A stretch of 54,300 nucleotides of DNA from Amaricoccus sp. (GTDB lineage: Bacteria > Pseudomonadota > Alphaproteobacteria > Rhodobacterales > Rhodobacteraceae): NCBI RefSeq assembly GCF_017993425.1, contig NZ_JAGOMQ010000029.1, forward strand, positions 1 to 54,300, written 5' to 3'. Of this stretch, positions 38,554 through 47,242 are shown piece by piece; position 1 is the stretch's first letter, and each line of letters starts with the position of its first letter. Made by a program: the position numbers and the translations under genes. Under the pieces are notes generated by a model. That model made no database searches, was not told where the DNA came from, and saw only the letters and a program-made list of their open reading frames with translations.

Positions 38554-38740
38554 GCGCACAAATATATTTCGAAATATTTTGAATATGAACGGTGAAAATC
38601 ATTGCATCGTTATCAGCGCCGCATTTCGCGGCGCCGTGCGACTCACTTCGAGGTTCCGCCGTCCCCGCCGCTGCCGCTCCGCGTCGAGCCGGGTGACATG
38701 CGCATGTCACCCGGCGGGCGCCGTCGTGGGACGGACCTCG
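38554..38740. repeat. Family B intergenic repeat, copy B2 (long form)
   Basis: Almost identical by eye to B3 over ~185 bases. An AT-rich left part contains the palindrome ATATTTCGAAATAT and GAAAATCATTGCATCGTTATC (split here for length: GAAAATCATTGC, ATCGTTATC). Then come the GCGCCGCATTTCGCGGCGCC hairpin, TCCGCCGTCCCCGCCGC, and a perfect 24-bp palindrome with arm CGGGTGACATGC (38690-38713). It lies between gph and hemN, both leftward. Confidence 0.88.
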
Positions 38741-38756
38741 CCGCGGGGGCGCGGGA

Positions 38757-39428
38757 TCAGGCCGCGGGCACGAGCCGGTCGAGGAGGGCGGGGAGGGCGG
38801 CGTAGTCGTCGAGGAGGGCCTCGGGCGCCATCGACGCGACCGCGTCGCCCTCGGGGCCGAAGCTGACGAGCACGCAAGGCACGCCGGCGGCGCGGGCGGC
38901 GTCGCGGTCGTTGGCGGTGTCGCCGACGAGCACGGCGCGGTCGGGACGGCCGCCGGCGCGGGCGATGGTCTCGAGGAGGTGGAGGGGGTCGGGCTTGCGC
39001 ACCGCGAGGCTGTCGGCCCCGAGCATGGCGCGGAGCCGCGGGCGGAGGTGGAGGGCGACGAGGAGCGTCTCGGCGAGCGCGGCGGGCTTGTTGGTGCAGA
39101 CGGCGAGGCCCCAGCCGGCGGCCTCGAGCGCGTCGAGCGCCGGCACGACGCCGGGGTAGAGCCTGGTGTGGCGGGCGATGTCGGCGGCGTAGGCGGCGAG
39201 GAGCCGCGGATAGGCGGCGTCGACGCGGGCCGCGTCCCAGCCGCCGGTCGCCCGCGCCATGCCGACCCGCAGCATCGCCCGGCCGCCGGCGAAGGCGTGG
39301 ACCTTGTCGGCCTCGGCGTCGAGCGGCGCGCCGTAGCCCGCCTCGGCGAGCGCGGCGTTGGCCGCGGCGATCAGGTCGCGGGAGGTGTCGGCGAGGGTGC
39401 CGTCGAGGTCGAACACGGCGAGGCGCAT
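38757..39428 (-). CDS. gph: Phosphoglycolate phosphatase (HAD family)
   Basis: A 223-residue HAD phosphatase that hydrolyses 2-phosphoglycolate to glycolate. The nucleophile motif FDLDGTLADT (residues 5-14), VCTNKP (motif II, about 105), KP in VRKPDP (motif III Lys, about 142) and VGDTANDRDAA (motif IV, about 165) are all present, with the C1 cap domain between. Length fits Gph. Divergent from glmU. Its 3' end has a truncated copy 400 bases downstream. Confidence 0.9.
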   Translation of the reverse strand: MRLAVFDLDGTLADTSRDLIAAANAALAEAGYGAPLDAEADKVHAFAGGRAMLRVGMARATGGWDAARVDAAYPRLLAAYAADIARHTRLYPGVVPALDALEAAGWGLAVCTNKPAALAETLLVALHLRPRLRAMLGADSLAVRKPDPLHLLETIARAGGRPDRAVLVGDTANDRDAARAAGVPCVLVSFGPEGDAVASMAPEALLDDYAALPALLDRLVPAA

Positions 39429-39735
39429 GGCGCCCCTTCTGGCGCCTCCGCCCGGATGAGGCAATGTGGCGGCGGTCGGGGCAGTGTCGGGGGCGGCGAC
39501 GTCGGGCGAGGCGGCGTCGGACGAGCGATGTGGGGTGAGGCGATGTCGGGTGAGGCGACGGCGGCTGAGGCGGCTGAGGTTGAGGCGGCTGAGGTTGAGG
39601 CGGCGGGGGCGATCTCTCCTGGCGATGTCGGGGGCGGCAATGACGCGAAACAATAACTGAAGCCTCGCGGCCTTCCCGACCCGGCGCGGCCGCGATAGAA
39701 GCCCGCGGAACCCGACGCTGCGCCGGAGCCTGCCG
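39429..39735. other. gph/glmU divergent spacer, no gene seen outside the 15-bp repeat array
   Basis: A 307-base spacer. Apart from the tandem array at 39496-39599 it holds a short AT-richer stretch GCGAAACAATAACTGAAG (about 39645-39663) that may contain the glmU promoter, but no convincing -35/-10 pair. Confidence 0.6.
39496..39599. repeat. Seven-unit degenerate 15-bp minisatellite
   Basis: Units begin at 39496, 39511, 39526 (14 bases), 39540, 39555, 39570 and 39585. The last two are identical (GCGGCTGAGGTTGAG); earlier ones drift (GCGATGTCGGGTGAG, GCGACGTCGGGCGAG). The right-hand units are the most homogeneous, suggesting recent growth on the glmU side. Confidence 0.88.
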
Positions 39736-41088
39736 ATGCCCACCGCCATCATCCTGCTCGCCGCCGGCGAAGGCACGCGCATGAACTCCGACCAGCCGAA
39801 GCCGCTGCACAGGCTCGCCGGCGCGCCGCTGATCGCCCATGCGCTGGCCGCGGCCCGCGCGCTGGAGCCGGAGCGGATCGTGGTGGTGACCGGCCACGGC
39901 GCGGAGGCGGTCGAGGCGGCGCTCGGGGAGATCGCGCCGGAGGCGGCGGTCGCGGTGCAGGCCGAGCGCAAGGGGACGGGGCACGCGGTGCTGGAGGCGG
40001 CCGGGGCGCTGGGGGATTTCGCCGGCGACGTGGTGGTGCTCTACGCCGACACGCCCTTCGTGCAGGCCGACACGTTGCAGGCGATGCTCGACGCGCGGGT
40101 CGGGGGGGCGGCGGTGGTCGTGCTCGGGTTCGAGGCGGCGGAGCCCGGGGGGTACGGGCGGCTGGTGCGGGGGCCGGACGGGGCGCTGGAGGCGATCGTC
40201 GAGGCGAAGGACGCGAGCGAGGCGCAGCGCGCGATCACGCTCTGCAATTCCGGGGTGATCGCCGCGGATCGCGACGTGCTGTTCGAGCTGCTCGCGCAGG
40301 TCGAGCCGAACAACGCCAAGGGCGAGTATTACCTGACCGACGTGGTGGGGCTGGCGCGGGCGCGCGGGCTCGCGGCGGCGGCGATCGTCTGCCCGGAGGC
40401 GGAGACGCTGGGGGTGAACTCGCGCGCCGATCTCGCGGCGGCGGAGGCGGCGTTCCAGGCGCGGGCGCGGGCGGAGGCGATGGCGAACGGCGCGACGCTG
40501 AGCGATCCGGCGAGCGTGTGGTTCGCCTTCGACACGGTGATCGGGCGCGACGTCGAGATCGGGCCGAACGTGGTGTTCGGGCCGGAGGTGACGGTGGAGA
40601 GCGGCGCGACGATCCGGGCGTTCTGCCACCTGGAGGGGTGCCATGTCAGCCGCGGCGCCGTCGTCGGGCCGTTCGCGCGGCTGCGGCCGGGGGCGGAGCT
40701 GGCGGAGGACGTGCATGTCGGCAACTTCGTCGAGATCAAGAACGCCATCGTCGAGGAGGGCGCCAAGGTGAACCACCTGAGCTATGTCGGCGACGCGCGG
40801 GTGGGGGCGCGGGCGAACGTGGGCGCGGGGACGATCACCTGCAACTACGACGGGGTGTTCAAGCACCGGACGGAGATCGGCGCGGGGGCGTTCATCGGCT
40901 CGAACAGCGCGCTGGTGGCGCCGGTGCGGATCGGCGAGCGCGCGGTGGTGGCGGCGGGGTCGGTGATCACCGAGGACGTGCCCGCGGGCGGGCTGGCGCT
41001 CGGGCGGGCGCGGCAGGCGGTCAAGCCGGGGCTCGGGGCGCGGCTGATGGAGCGGCTGCGCGAGATCAAGGCGCGGGGGGCGCACTGA
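39736..41088 (+). CDS. glmU: Bifunctional GlmU: N-acetylglucosamine-1-phosphate uridyltransferase / glucosamine-1-phosphate acetyltransferase
   Basis: A 450-residue cytoplasmic enzyme making UDP-GlcNAc for peptidoglycan and lipid A. The N-terminal pyrophosphorylase domain has LAAGEGTRMNS (about 7-17), the RKGTGHAVLEA uridine site and the YADTPF metal Asp. The left-handed beta-helix (about 250-430) has hexapeptide repeats, HVGNFVEIKN and TITCNYDG with the catalytic region of the acetyltransferase. Its stop is one base from the glmS start, so the two successive enzymes of the pathway are coupled. Confidence 0.96.
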   Translation: MPTAIILLAAGEGTRMNSDQPKPLHRLAGAPLIAHALAAARALEPERIVVVTGHGAEAVEAALGEIAPEAAVAVQAERKGTGHAVLEAAGALGDFAGDVVVLYADTPFVQADTLQAMLDARVGGAAVVVLGFEAAEPGGYGRLVRGPDGALEAIVEAKDASEAQRAITLCNSGVIAADRDVLFELLAQVEPNNAKGEYYLTDVVGLARARGLAAAAIVCPEAETLGVNSRADLAAAEAAFQARARAEAMANGATLSDPASVWFAFDTVIGRDVEIGPNVVFGPEVTVESGATIRAFCHLEGCHVSRGAVVGPFARLRPGAELAEDVHVGNFVEIKNAIVEEGAKVNHLSYVGDARVGARANVGAGTITCNYDGVFKHRTEIGAGAFIGSNSALVAPVRIGERAVVAAGSVITEDVPAGGLALGRARQAVKPGLGARLMERLREIKARGAH

Positions 41089-41089
41089 G

Positions 41090-42910
41090 ATGTGCGGCAT
41101 CGTCGGGATGCTCGGCCGGCACGAGGTGGCGCCGCTGATCCTCGAGTCGCTGAAGCGGCTGGAGTATCGCGGCTACGACAGCGCCGGGATCGCCACGGTC
41201 CACGAGGGGCGGCTGGGGCGGCGGCGGGCGCTGGGGAAGCTGATCGCGCTGTCGGACCTGCTGGTGGAGGATCCGGTCCGCGGCCATGCCGGGGTCGGGC
41301 ATACGCGCTGGGCGACGCATGGCGCGCCCTCGATCCGCAACGCGCATCCCCATGTCGCGGGGCGGGTGGCGGTGGTGCATAACGGGATCGTGGAGAATTT
41401 CCGGGCGCTCCGCGCCGAGATGGAGGCGGAGGGGCGGGTCTTCGAGAGCGAGACCGACACGGAGGTGGTGGCGCATCTCGTCGACCGGGCGCTGGGCAAC
41501 GGCGGCGATCCGCTGGCGGCGGTGCGGGCGGCGCTGGGGCGGCTGGAGGGCGCGTTCGCGCTCGTCTTCCTGTTCGAGGGCGAGGACGACCTGCTGATCG
41601 TCGCGCGCAAGGGCTCGCCGCTCGCCATCGGCTATGGCGAGGGGGAGATGTACGTGGGCTCCGACGCGCTGGCGCTGGGGCCGCTGACGAGCCGCATCGC
41701 CTATCTGGAGGAGGGGGACCATGCGCGGGTCACCCGGGCGGGCGCGGAGATCTTCGACGCGGCCGGGGCGCGGGTGGAGCGCGAGGTGCAGTCGACGCCG
41801 GCGGAGGCGTTCTCGGTCGAGAAGGGGCCCTACAAGCACTTCATGGCCAAGGAGATCCACGAGCAGCCGACGGCGCTCGGGAACGCGCTCGGCAAGTATC
41901 TCGCGCCGTCGCGGGACCGGGTGTCGCTGCCGGAGGGGCTCGATCTCTCCGGGGTGGAGCGGCTGTCGCTGGTCGCCTGCGGGACGGCGCACTACGCGTG
42001 CCACGTGGCGAAATACTGGTTCGAGGGCGTGGCGCGGCTGCCGGTCGAGATCGAGGTGGCCTCGGAATTCCGCTATCGCGAGCCGCCGCTCGGGGCGGGC
42101 GCGATGGGGATCTTCGTCAGCCAGTCGGGCGAGACGGCGGACACGCTGGCGGCGCTGCGCTACGTGCGGTCGCAGGGGGCGCGGGTGCTCTCGATCGTCA
42201 ACGTGCCGAGCTCGACCATCGCGCGGGAGAGCGAGCTGGCGCTGCCGATCCTCGCCGGGCCGGAGATCGGGGTCGCCTCGACCAAGGCGTTCACCTGCCA
42301 GCTGCTGGTGCTCGCGGTCCTCGCCATCGCGGCGGGGCGGGCGCGGGGCACGATCGATGCGGCGGAGGAGGCGCGGCTCGCGGCGGCGCTCGGGAGCCTG
42401 CCGGGGCTGATGGCGCAGGCGCTGGCGCAGGAGGCGCGGGTCGCGGAGATCGCGCGGTCGGTGTCGCGGGCGCGGGACGTGCTCTTCATCGGGCGGGGCG
42501 CGATGTATCCGCTGGCGCTGGAGGGGGCGCTGAAGCTGAAGGAGATCAGCTACATCCACGCCGAGGGTTATGCGGCGGGCGAGCTGAAGCACGGGCCGAT
42601 CGCGCTCGTCGACGAGGAGACGCCGGTGATCGCGCTCGCGCCCTCGGACGCGCTCTTCGACAAGACGGTTTCGAACATCCACGAGGTGATGGCGCGCGGC
42701 GGGCCGGTGGCGCTGCTCTCGGATTCCGCCGGCGCGGCGCGGGTGGCGGAGGAGGTGGGCGAGGTGCTGGCGCTGCCGGCCTGCGACCCGTTCGTCGCGC
42801 CGATCCTCTACGCGGCGCCGGTCCAGCTCCTCGCCTATCATGCCGCGGTGCTGAAGGGCACCGACGTCGACCAGCCGCGCAACCTCGCGAAGTCGGTCAC
42901 GGTGGAATAG
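41090..42910 (+). CDS. glmS: Glutamine-fructose-6-phosphate aminotransferase
   Basis: A 606-residue enzyme that makes glucosamine 6-phosphate from fructose 6-phosphate and glutamine. Residue 2 is the nucleophilic Cys of the Ntn glutaminase domain (CGIVGM), with RGYDSAGI and HTRWATHG following. Two SIS domains are seen around ACGTAHYACHVAKYW and ISQSGETADT-like SQSGETADTLAAL, and the C-terminal signature ends RNLAKSVTVE. A possible hairpin (GGATAG...CTATCC) lies 12-41 bases after the stop. Confidence 0.96.
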   Translation: MCGIVGMLGRHEVAPLILESLKRLEYRGYDSAGIATVHEGRLGRRRALGKLIALSDLLVEDPVRGHAGVGHTRWATHGAPSIRNAHPHVAGRVAVVHNGIVENFRALRAEMEAEGRVFESETDTEVVAHLVDRALGNGGDPLAAVRAALGRLEGAFALVFLFEGEDDLLIVARKGSPLAIGYGEGEMYVGSDALALGPLTSRIAYLEEGDHARVTRAGAEIFDAAGARVEREVQSTPAEAFSVEKGPYKHFMAKEIHEQPTALGNALGKYLAPSRDRVSLPEGLDLSGVERLSLVACGTAHYACHVAKYWFEGVARLPVEIEVASEFRYREPPLGAGAMGIFVSQSGETADTLAALRYVRSQGARVLSIVNVPSSTIARESELALPILAGPEIGVASTKAFTCQLLVLAVLAIAAGRARGTIDAAEEARLAAALGSLPGLMAQALAQEARVAEIARSVSRARDVLFIGRGAMYPLALEGALKLKEISYIHAEGYAAGELKHGPIALVDEETPVIALAPSDALFDKTVSNIHEVMARGGPVALLSDSAGAARVAEEVGEVLALPACDPFVAPILYAAPVQLLAYHAAVLKGTDVDQPRNLAKSVTVE

Positions 42911-43070
42911 CCGCGGGGTCCGGGATAGCCCTGACCCTGAGCGGCCCTATCCTCGGCGTCATCTGGCAGGCAATCCGGGTCGGCTGGCTGGAGGACTTCC
43001 TGCCTTCTGCCGGGAGTCCGCCCACCGGGCCCTGCCAGGTGCAGATCGCCTCCCGGACGTCTACGGCATT
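42911..43070. other. Spacer after glmS, no gene seen
   Basis: Contains the stem GGATAG/CTATCC (about 42922-42951), a possible glmS terminator. Nothing else recognised before element A3. Confidence 0.5.
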
Positions 43071-43343
43071 CACACATCCCGGCTGAAGCCACGGATCGGG
43101 AGGAATGGGCCGCGACGTCGAAGCCCGACGGATTTGACCCGTGACAAATCCGTCCGCGATCGCCCCTGCGGGGGGCGCTCACGGACGGATTGCGCGCGAC
43201 GGGGAAATCTTCACCCCTGACGACCTCCGCGCCAATGCGCTCCGGTCGTCGGCGCGGCGAAAGCCGTGCTTTCGCTTGTCGCGCCGCAGCCTCGCGGGCG
43301 GAGCCCGCTTCGGTCGGCTGTCGGCTTCCTGTCGTTCGGTCCA
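43071..43343 (+). repeat. Family A element, copy A3 (degenerate ends)
   Basis: Same landmark order as A1: ACGGATTTG...CAAATCCGT stem, GCGATCGCCCCTGCGGGG, TCCGCGCCAATGCGCTCC and GGCGAAAGCCGTGCTTTCGC. The left end CACACATCCCGGCTG matches the A2 terminus at 10 of 15 positions, the right end CTGTCGTTCGGTCCA at 9 of 15. About 50 bases shorter than A2; no target duplication is visible. An older, decayed copy. Confidence 0.75.
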
Positions 43344-43668
43344 TGGCGGCTGGAGGAGAAGCGTGAATTCGCTAGCCCGGACGCCCGTTCAGAGCGTCAC
43401 GGTCTGGCGGCTCATGCACCCGGCGGATCCCGTGCAAGGCCCTGCCGCTTCACACTCCAGGACGTGGCGCCCGCGGCGAGCGCCGGGGCGGCGGGCGCGG
43501 GCGCCGCCGGGCCGCGGGCAGGGCGCGTCCCGGGGGGCTTCGGGAGGGTCTTCGGCGGCGTGGGTCTGCGGCGGTCCTCACGAGGGCGCGTTCGGGGCGC
43601 CGGAGGTCGCGGGCGGGTCGCGCGGGGGCGGCGGGTCGGCTATAGGGGGCGTCGGCCTCCTCGATCCG
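43344..43668. other. GC-rich spacer before purU, no gene seen
   Basis: About 325 bases of very GC-rich sequence. An open frame continues upstream of purU, but its residues are glycine/arginine-rich with no family character, so it is not taken as coding. TATAGG (43641-43646) could be part of a -10 element for purU. Confidence 0.5.
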
Positions 43669-44562
43669 GTGATCCGCGTGAACTCCCATGTCCTGACCGT
43701 GCAATGCCCCTCCCGCCGCGGCATCGTGGCGGCGATCTCGACCTACCTCGCCGAGCGCGGCTGCAACATCACCGACGCCGCGCAGTTCGACGACCGCGAG
43801 ACGGGCAAGTTCTTCACCCGCATCTCGTTCGTCGCCGAGACCGGCGCGACGCTCGACGCGCTGCGCGAGGGGTTCCCGGCGGTGGCCGGGCCCTTCGCCA
43901 TGGACTGGGCGATCCATGGCGAGGCGGAGCGGGTGCGGACGCTCATCATGGTCTCGAACTTCGGGCATTGCCTGAACGACCTGCTCTATCGCTGGCGGAT
44001 CGGGGCGCTGCCGGTCGATCTCGTCGGGGTCGCGTCGAACCACATGACCTACCAGAAGGCGGTGGCGAACCACGACGTGCCCTTCCACCACATCCGCGTC
44101 ACCCGCGACAACAAGCCGCAGGCCGAGGCGCGGCTGATGGAGCTGGTCGAGGAGACGGGGGCGGAGCTGATCGTGCTCGCCCGCTACATGCAGGTGCTGT
44201 CGGACGGGCTCTGCGCCCGGATGTCGGGGCGGATCATCAACATCCACCACTCGTTCCTGCCGAGCTTCAAGGGGGCGAACCCCTACCGGCAGGCCTTCGA
44301 GCGCGGGGTGAAGCTGATCGGGGCGACCGCGCATTACGTGACGGCCGACCTCGACGAGGGGCCGATCATCGAGCAGGACACCGTGCGGGTGACCCATGCG
44401 CAGTCGCCGGAGGACTACGTGAGCCTCGGGCGCGACGTCGAGGCCTCGGTGCTCGCCCGGGCGATCCACGCGCATATCCACCGGCGCTCGTTCCTCAACG
44501 GCAACAAGACGGTGGTGTTTCCCGCCTCGCCCGGCTCCTACGCCTCGGAGCGGATGGGGTGA
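43669..44562 (+). CDS. purU: Formyltetrahydrofolate deformylase
   Basis: A 297-residue enzyme that hydrolyses 10-formyl-THF to formate and THF, balancing the one-carbon pool. An N-terminal ACT domain (HVLTVQCPSRRGIVAAISTYL, about 7-85) precedes the formyltransferase-like catalytic domain with SNHMT, ARYMQVLS, INIHHSFLPSFKGANPY and the catalytic Asp in DLDEGPIIEQD. There is no ATG near the family N-terminus. GTG 43669 is used; GTG 43678 would be three residues shorter. No good ribosome site is seen at either. Its stop overlaps the SMP-30 start as TGATG. Confidence 0.9.
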   Translation: MIRVNSHVLTVQCPSRRGIVAAISTYLAERGCNITDAAQFDDRETGKFFTRISFVAETGATLDALREGFPAVAGPFAMDWAIHGEAERVRTLIMVSNFGHCLNDLLYRWRIGALPVDLVGVASNHMTYQKAVANHDVPFHHIRVTRDNKPQAEARLMELVEETGAELIVLARYMQVLSDGLCARMSGRIINIHHSFLPSFKGANPYRQAFERGVKLIGATAHYVTADLDEGPIIEQDTVRVTHAQSPEDYVSLGRDVEASVLARAIHAHIHRRSFLNGNKTVVFPASPGSYASERMG

Positions 44563-45425
44563 TGGAGGACGTTCTCGACGCGCGGCGCTGCGAGCTCGGC
44601 GAGGGGGCGCTCTGGCACCCGGAGCGGGGGCAGCTCTTCTGGCTCGACATCCACGGGCGCGCGCTCCTCGGCCGCGAGGGCGCGGCGGAGCGGGCCTGGG
44701 ATTTCGGCGAGCAGGTGTCGGCGGCGGGGTGGATCGACCGCGACCACCTGCTCGTCGCGGGCGAGGGCGGGCTCTGGCGGTTCGCGATCCCGACCGGCGA
44801 GCGGGAGCGGGTGGCGGCGATGCCGCCGGAGGAGGGGCCGCGGCTCCGGTCGAACGACGGGCGCGCGGATCCCTGGGGCGGATTCTGGTTCGGCACGATG
44901 GGCAAGCGGGCCGAGGACGGCGCCGGCTCGCTGTGGCGCTACTGGCGGGGCGAGCTGCGCCGGCTGCGGCCGGGGCTGTCGGTCCCGAACGCGATCTGCT
45001 TCGATGCGGAGGCGGAGCTCGGGTTCTTCGCCGACACGCGGGCGGGGAACGTCTGGCGGCAGCGGCTCGACCCGGCGAGCGGCTGGCCGGCGGGGGAGGC
45101 GGAGGTCTGGCTGGCGCTCGCCGGCACGGGGCGGCATCCCGACGGCGCGGTGATCGACGCCGAGGGGCGGTTCTGGAACGCGCAATGGGAGTCGTCGCTT
45201 GTGGCGTGCTACGGGCGCGACGGGCGGCTGCTGCACGAGGAGGCGTTCGCGGCGTCGCGGCTGACCTGCCCGGCCTTCGGCGGGGCCGATCTCGCCACGC
45301 TCTTCGTCACTTCGGCGCAGGAGGGCATGGACGAAGCCGCGCGCGAGGCGGAGCCGGCGGCCGGGATGACCTTCGCGCGTCGGGTCGACGCGCGGGGGCG
45401 GGCGGAGCCGGCGGTGGTTCTGTAG
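44562..45425 (+). CDS. SMP-30/gluconolactonase/LRE-family protein
   Basis: A 287-residue six-bladed beta-propeller hydrolase, usually a metal-dependent lactonase in sugar oxidation. The conserved metal ligand Glu near the N-terminus (GEGALWHPERGQLFWLDI), the Asn/Asp in RSNDGRADPWGGFWFGTMG, PNAICFD and HPDGAVIDAEG (Asp of the active site) are present. The substrate lactone is unknown. Coupled to purU by TGATG, although no functional link is obvious. Followed by repeat B3 before the convergent lpxL-type gene. Confidence 0.9.
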   Translation: MEDVLDARRCELGEGALWHPERGQLFWLDIHGRALLGREGAAERAWDFGEQVSAAGWIDRDHLLVAGEGGLWRFAIPTGERERVAAMPPEEGPRLRSNDGRADPWGGFWFGTMGKRAEDGAGSLWRYWRGELRRLRPGLSVPNAICFDAEAELGFFADTRAGNVWRQRLDPASGWPAGEAEVWLALAGTGRHPDGAVIDAEGRFWNAQWESSLVACYGRDGRLLHEEAFAASRLTCPAFGGADLATLFVTSAQEGMDEAAREAEPAAGMTFARRVDARGRAEPAVVL

Positions 45426-45491
45426 CAGTCGGTTGGGTCATTGCCGTTGATTGAGGGGGGCGGGGCCGCGTCGCCCGGTAGCTGCAATTTC

Positions 45492-45680
45492 CGCGCAAGT
45501 ATATTTCGAAATATTTTGAATATAAACGATGAAAATCATTGCATCGTTATCAGCGGCGCATTTCGCGGCGCCGTGTGACTCACTTCGAGGTTCCGCCGTC
45601 CCCGCCGCTATCTCTCCGCGTCGAGCCGGGTGACATGCGCATGTCACCCGGCGGGCGCCGTCGCGGGACGGACCTTGCCG
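45492..45680. repeat. Family B intergenic repeat, copy B3 (long form)
   Basis: Nearly identical to B2 over its full length, including ATATTTCGAAATAT, the CGCATTTCGCGGCGCC hairpin and the perfect 24-bp palindrome with arm CGGGTGACATGC (45627-45650). It lies between convergent genes. Confidence 0.88.
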
Positions 45681-45714
45681 CTCGGGGAGCAGGCGTCGCC
45701 GCCTTGCGGCCGGG

Positions 45715-46599
45715 TCAGGTCGGGTCGAGGTCCTTGGTCCAGCGGCGGTGGAGCCAGAGGTATTGGCCGGGGTGCGCGCGGACCTGGGCGGCGAGGCTGT
45801 CGTTGACGACCTGCATCATCTCCTCGGCCGTGGTGTGCGGGACCGGGGGATCGAGGTGGATCGCCACGTGGACGCCGTCGGGCTGGCGCACGCCGTAGCC
45901 GGGAACGAGCGCCGCGCCGAGCTTGAGCGCGAGCTCGGCGGTCAGCGTCAGCGTGGGCGCGGGGCGGCCGAGGAAGTCGAGGCGGGGCGCGCGGCGGTCG
46001 TACTGGTCGATGAGGATCGCCGCGATGCCGCCCGCGCGGAGGTGGGTGACGAGCCCGCGCAGGCCGGGGCCGCCCTTGGCGAGCATCGGCCGGCCGCCGA
46101 TCTCGAGCTGGCGGCGGTAGATCGGCTCGAGCCAGCGGTTGTTGAGCGGGCGGTAGACGCCGGCGGCCTCGCCGCAGGTCGCCTTCAGCCAGGCGCGGCC
46201 GGCCTCCCACTGGCCGAGATGGCCGCTGACGAGGATCGCCGGGCGGCCCTCGCGCGCCGCGGCGAGCACCGCCTCGGCCCCCGGGCCGGTCGGCGCGATC
46301 CAGGTGCGCGCCGCCTGGAAGTCGGCCATGCAGAAGGTCTCGACAAAGGTGCGGCCGAAGCTGTCGCCGACCGCGCCGGCGACGCCGCGGCGGGCGGCGG
46401 CGTCGAGCTCCGGCATCACGTAGCGCAGGTTGGCGTCGACCCGGCCGCGGAGCTTCGGCAGGCCGAGGACGATGCGCCGGCCGAGCCAGCCGCCGAGGCC
46501 GAGGCGCGCCCGCCACGGCAGCAGCCGCACGATGCCGAGGGTCAGCGCCGCCGGCGCGAAGGCGAGCGCCTCGGCGACGGGGCGGCCGCGCCGGGCCAT
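45715..46599 (-). CDS. Lysophospholipid/lipid A acyltransferase (LpxL/HtrB family)
   Basis: A 294-residue membrane-associated acyltransferase that adds a secondary acyl chain to lipid A or a related lipid. The catalytic HxxxxE motif appears as GHLGQWE (His about 125). VYRPLNNRWLEPIYRR (about 150) and AILIDQYDRR are further family motifs. An N-terminal hydrophobic stretch (ALAFAPAALTLGIVRLL) anchors the protein to the inner membrane. The YDR region and the QYLWLHRRWTKD ending are standard. The gene follows infC on the same strand after 97 bases. Confidence 0.88.
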   Translation of the reverse strand: MARRGRPVAEALAFAPAALTLGIVRLLPWRARLGLGGWLGRRIVLGLPKLRGRVDANLRYVMPELDAAARRGVAGAVGDSFGRTFVETFCMADFQAARTWIAPTGPGAEAVLAAAREGRPAILVSGHLGQWEAGRAWLKATCGEAAGVYRPLNNRWLEPIYRRQLEIGGRPMLAKGGPGLRGLVTHLRAGGIAAILIDQYDRRAPRLDFLGRPAPTLTLTAELALKLGAALVPGYGVRQPDGVHVAIHLDPPVPHTTAEEMMQVVNDSLAAQVRAHPGQYLWLHRRWTKDLDPT

Positions 46600-46612
46600 G
46601 CTCAGCCGCCCG

Positions 46613-46630
46613 CCACGGCCGGGGCCGTGG
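46613..46630 (-). terminator. Hairpin CCACGGCC/GGCCGTGG after infC
   Basis: A perfect 8-bp stem with a 2-base loop, 67 bases after the infC stop and 14 bases before the acyltransferase start. No U-tract is visible. Confidence 0.5.
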
Positions 46631-46696
46631 CGCGAGGGCGATGTCGGGGGAGGCGGGTCATGGCGTCGCGGCCGCGTCGGCGGTCGCCCGTCCGGC

Positions 46697-47242
46697 TCAG
46701 TGGCGGACGGGGTTGATCATCATGACCATCTGCCGGCCCTCGAGCCGGGGGATGGCCTCGACCTTGCCAAGCTCGCTGACGTCCTGGGCGACGCGCTCGA
46801 GGAGCTTGCGGCCCAGGTCGGCATGGGCCATCTCGCGGCCGCGGAAGCGCAGCGTGATCTTGACCTTGTCGCCGCCCTCGAGGAACTTCATCACGGAGCG
46901 CATCTTGACCTCGTAGTCATGCGTGTCCGTGTTGGGGCGGAACTTGATCTCCTTGATCTCGATGACCTTCTGCTTCTTGCGGGCCTCGGATTCCTTTTTC
47001 TGGGTTTCGTACTTGTACTTTCCGAAATCCATGATCTTGGCGACGGGCGGCGTCGCGTTCGGCGAGATCTCGACGAGGTCGAGGCCCGCCTGCTCGGCGA
47101 GGAGCATCGCCCGCTCGGGCGTGATCAGGCCGATGTTCTCGCCCTCGGCGCCGATGAGGCGGATCTCGGGGGCGCGGATGCGTTCGTTGACGCGGGGGCC
47201 GGTGTCGCGCGTGGGCGGCGCGTTGTGAGGTCTGCGAGCTAT
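46697..47242 (-). CDS. infC: Translation initiation factor IF-3, probably starting at AUA
   Basis: A 181-residue factor that binds the 30S subunit and checks start codon-initiator tRNA pairing. The N-domain has [15 protein letters not shown] and [21 protein letters not shown]; the linker [11 protein letters not shown] and the C-domain ([28 protein letters not shown]) follow. No ATG lies near the expected N-terminus [10 protein letters not shown]; that isoleucine is encoded by ATA at 47242, with AAGGA ten bases upstream. IF-3 genes are known for AUU/AUC/AUA starts used in autoregulation. The alternative is GTG at 47308 (203 residues). Confidence 0.9.
   Translation of the reverse strand: MARRPHNAPPTRDTGPRVNERIRAPEIRLIGAEGENIGLITPERAMLLAEQAGLDLVEISPNATPPVAKIMDFGKYKYETQKKESEARKKQKVIEIKEIKFRPNTDTHDYEVKMRSVMKFLEGGDKVKITLRFRGREMAHADLGRKLLERVAQDVSELGKVEAIPRLEGRQMVMMINPVRH

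Noticed and set aside
38520-38600. FNR or CRP-like box upstream of hemN in the AT-rich tract
   Set aside because: The sequence TTTCGAAATATTTTGAATAT lacks TTGAT-N4-ATCAA, and the same tract is part of repeat B3 beside unrelated genes.
42911-43090. tRNA-like gene after glmS
   Set aside because: No four-stem cloverleaf or TTC-arm consensus could be folded by eye; only a single short stem is visible.
36235-43343. Possible CRISPR array from the repeated palindromic blocks
   Set aside because: Repeats are dispersed, long and unequally spaced, with no regular spacers and no cas genes.
43141-43668. N-terminal extension of purU from 43141
   Set aside because: The frame is open but passes through repeat A3 and a Gly/Arg-rich stretch; the ACT domain begins just after 43669, where PurU proteins normally start.
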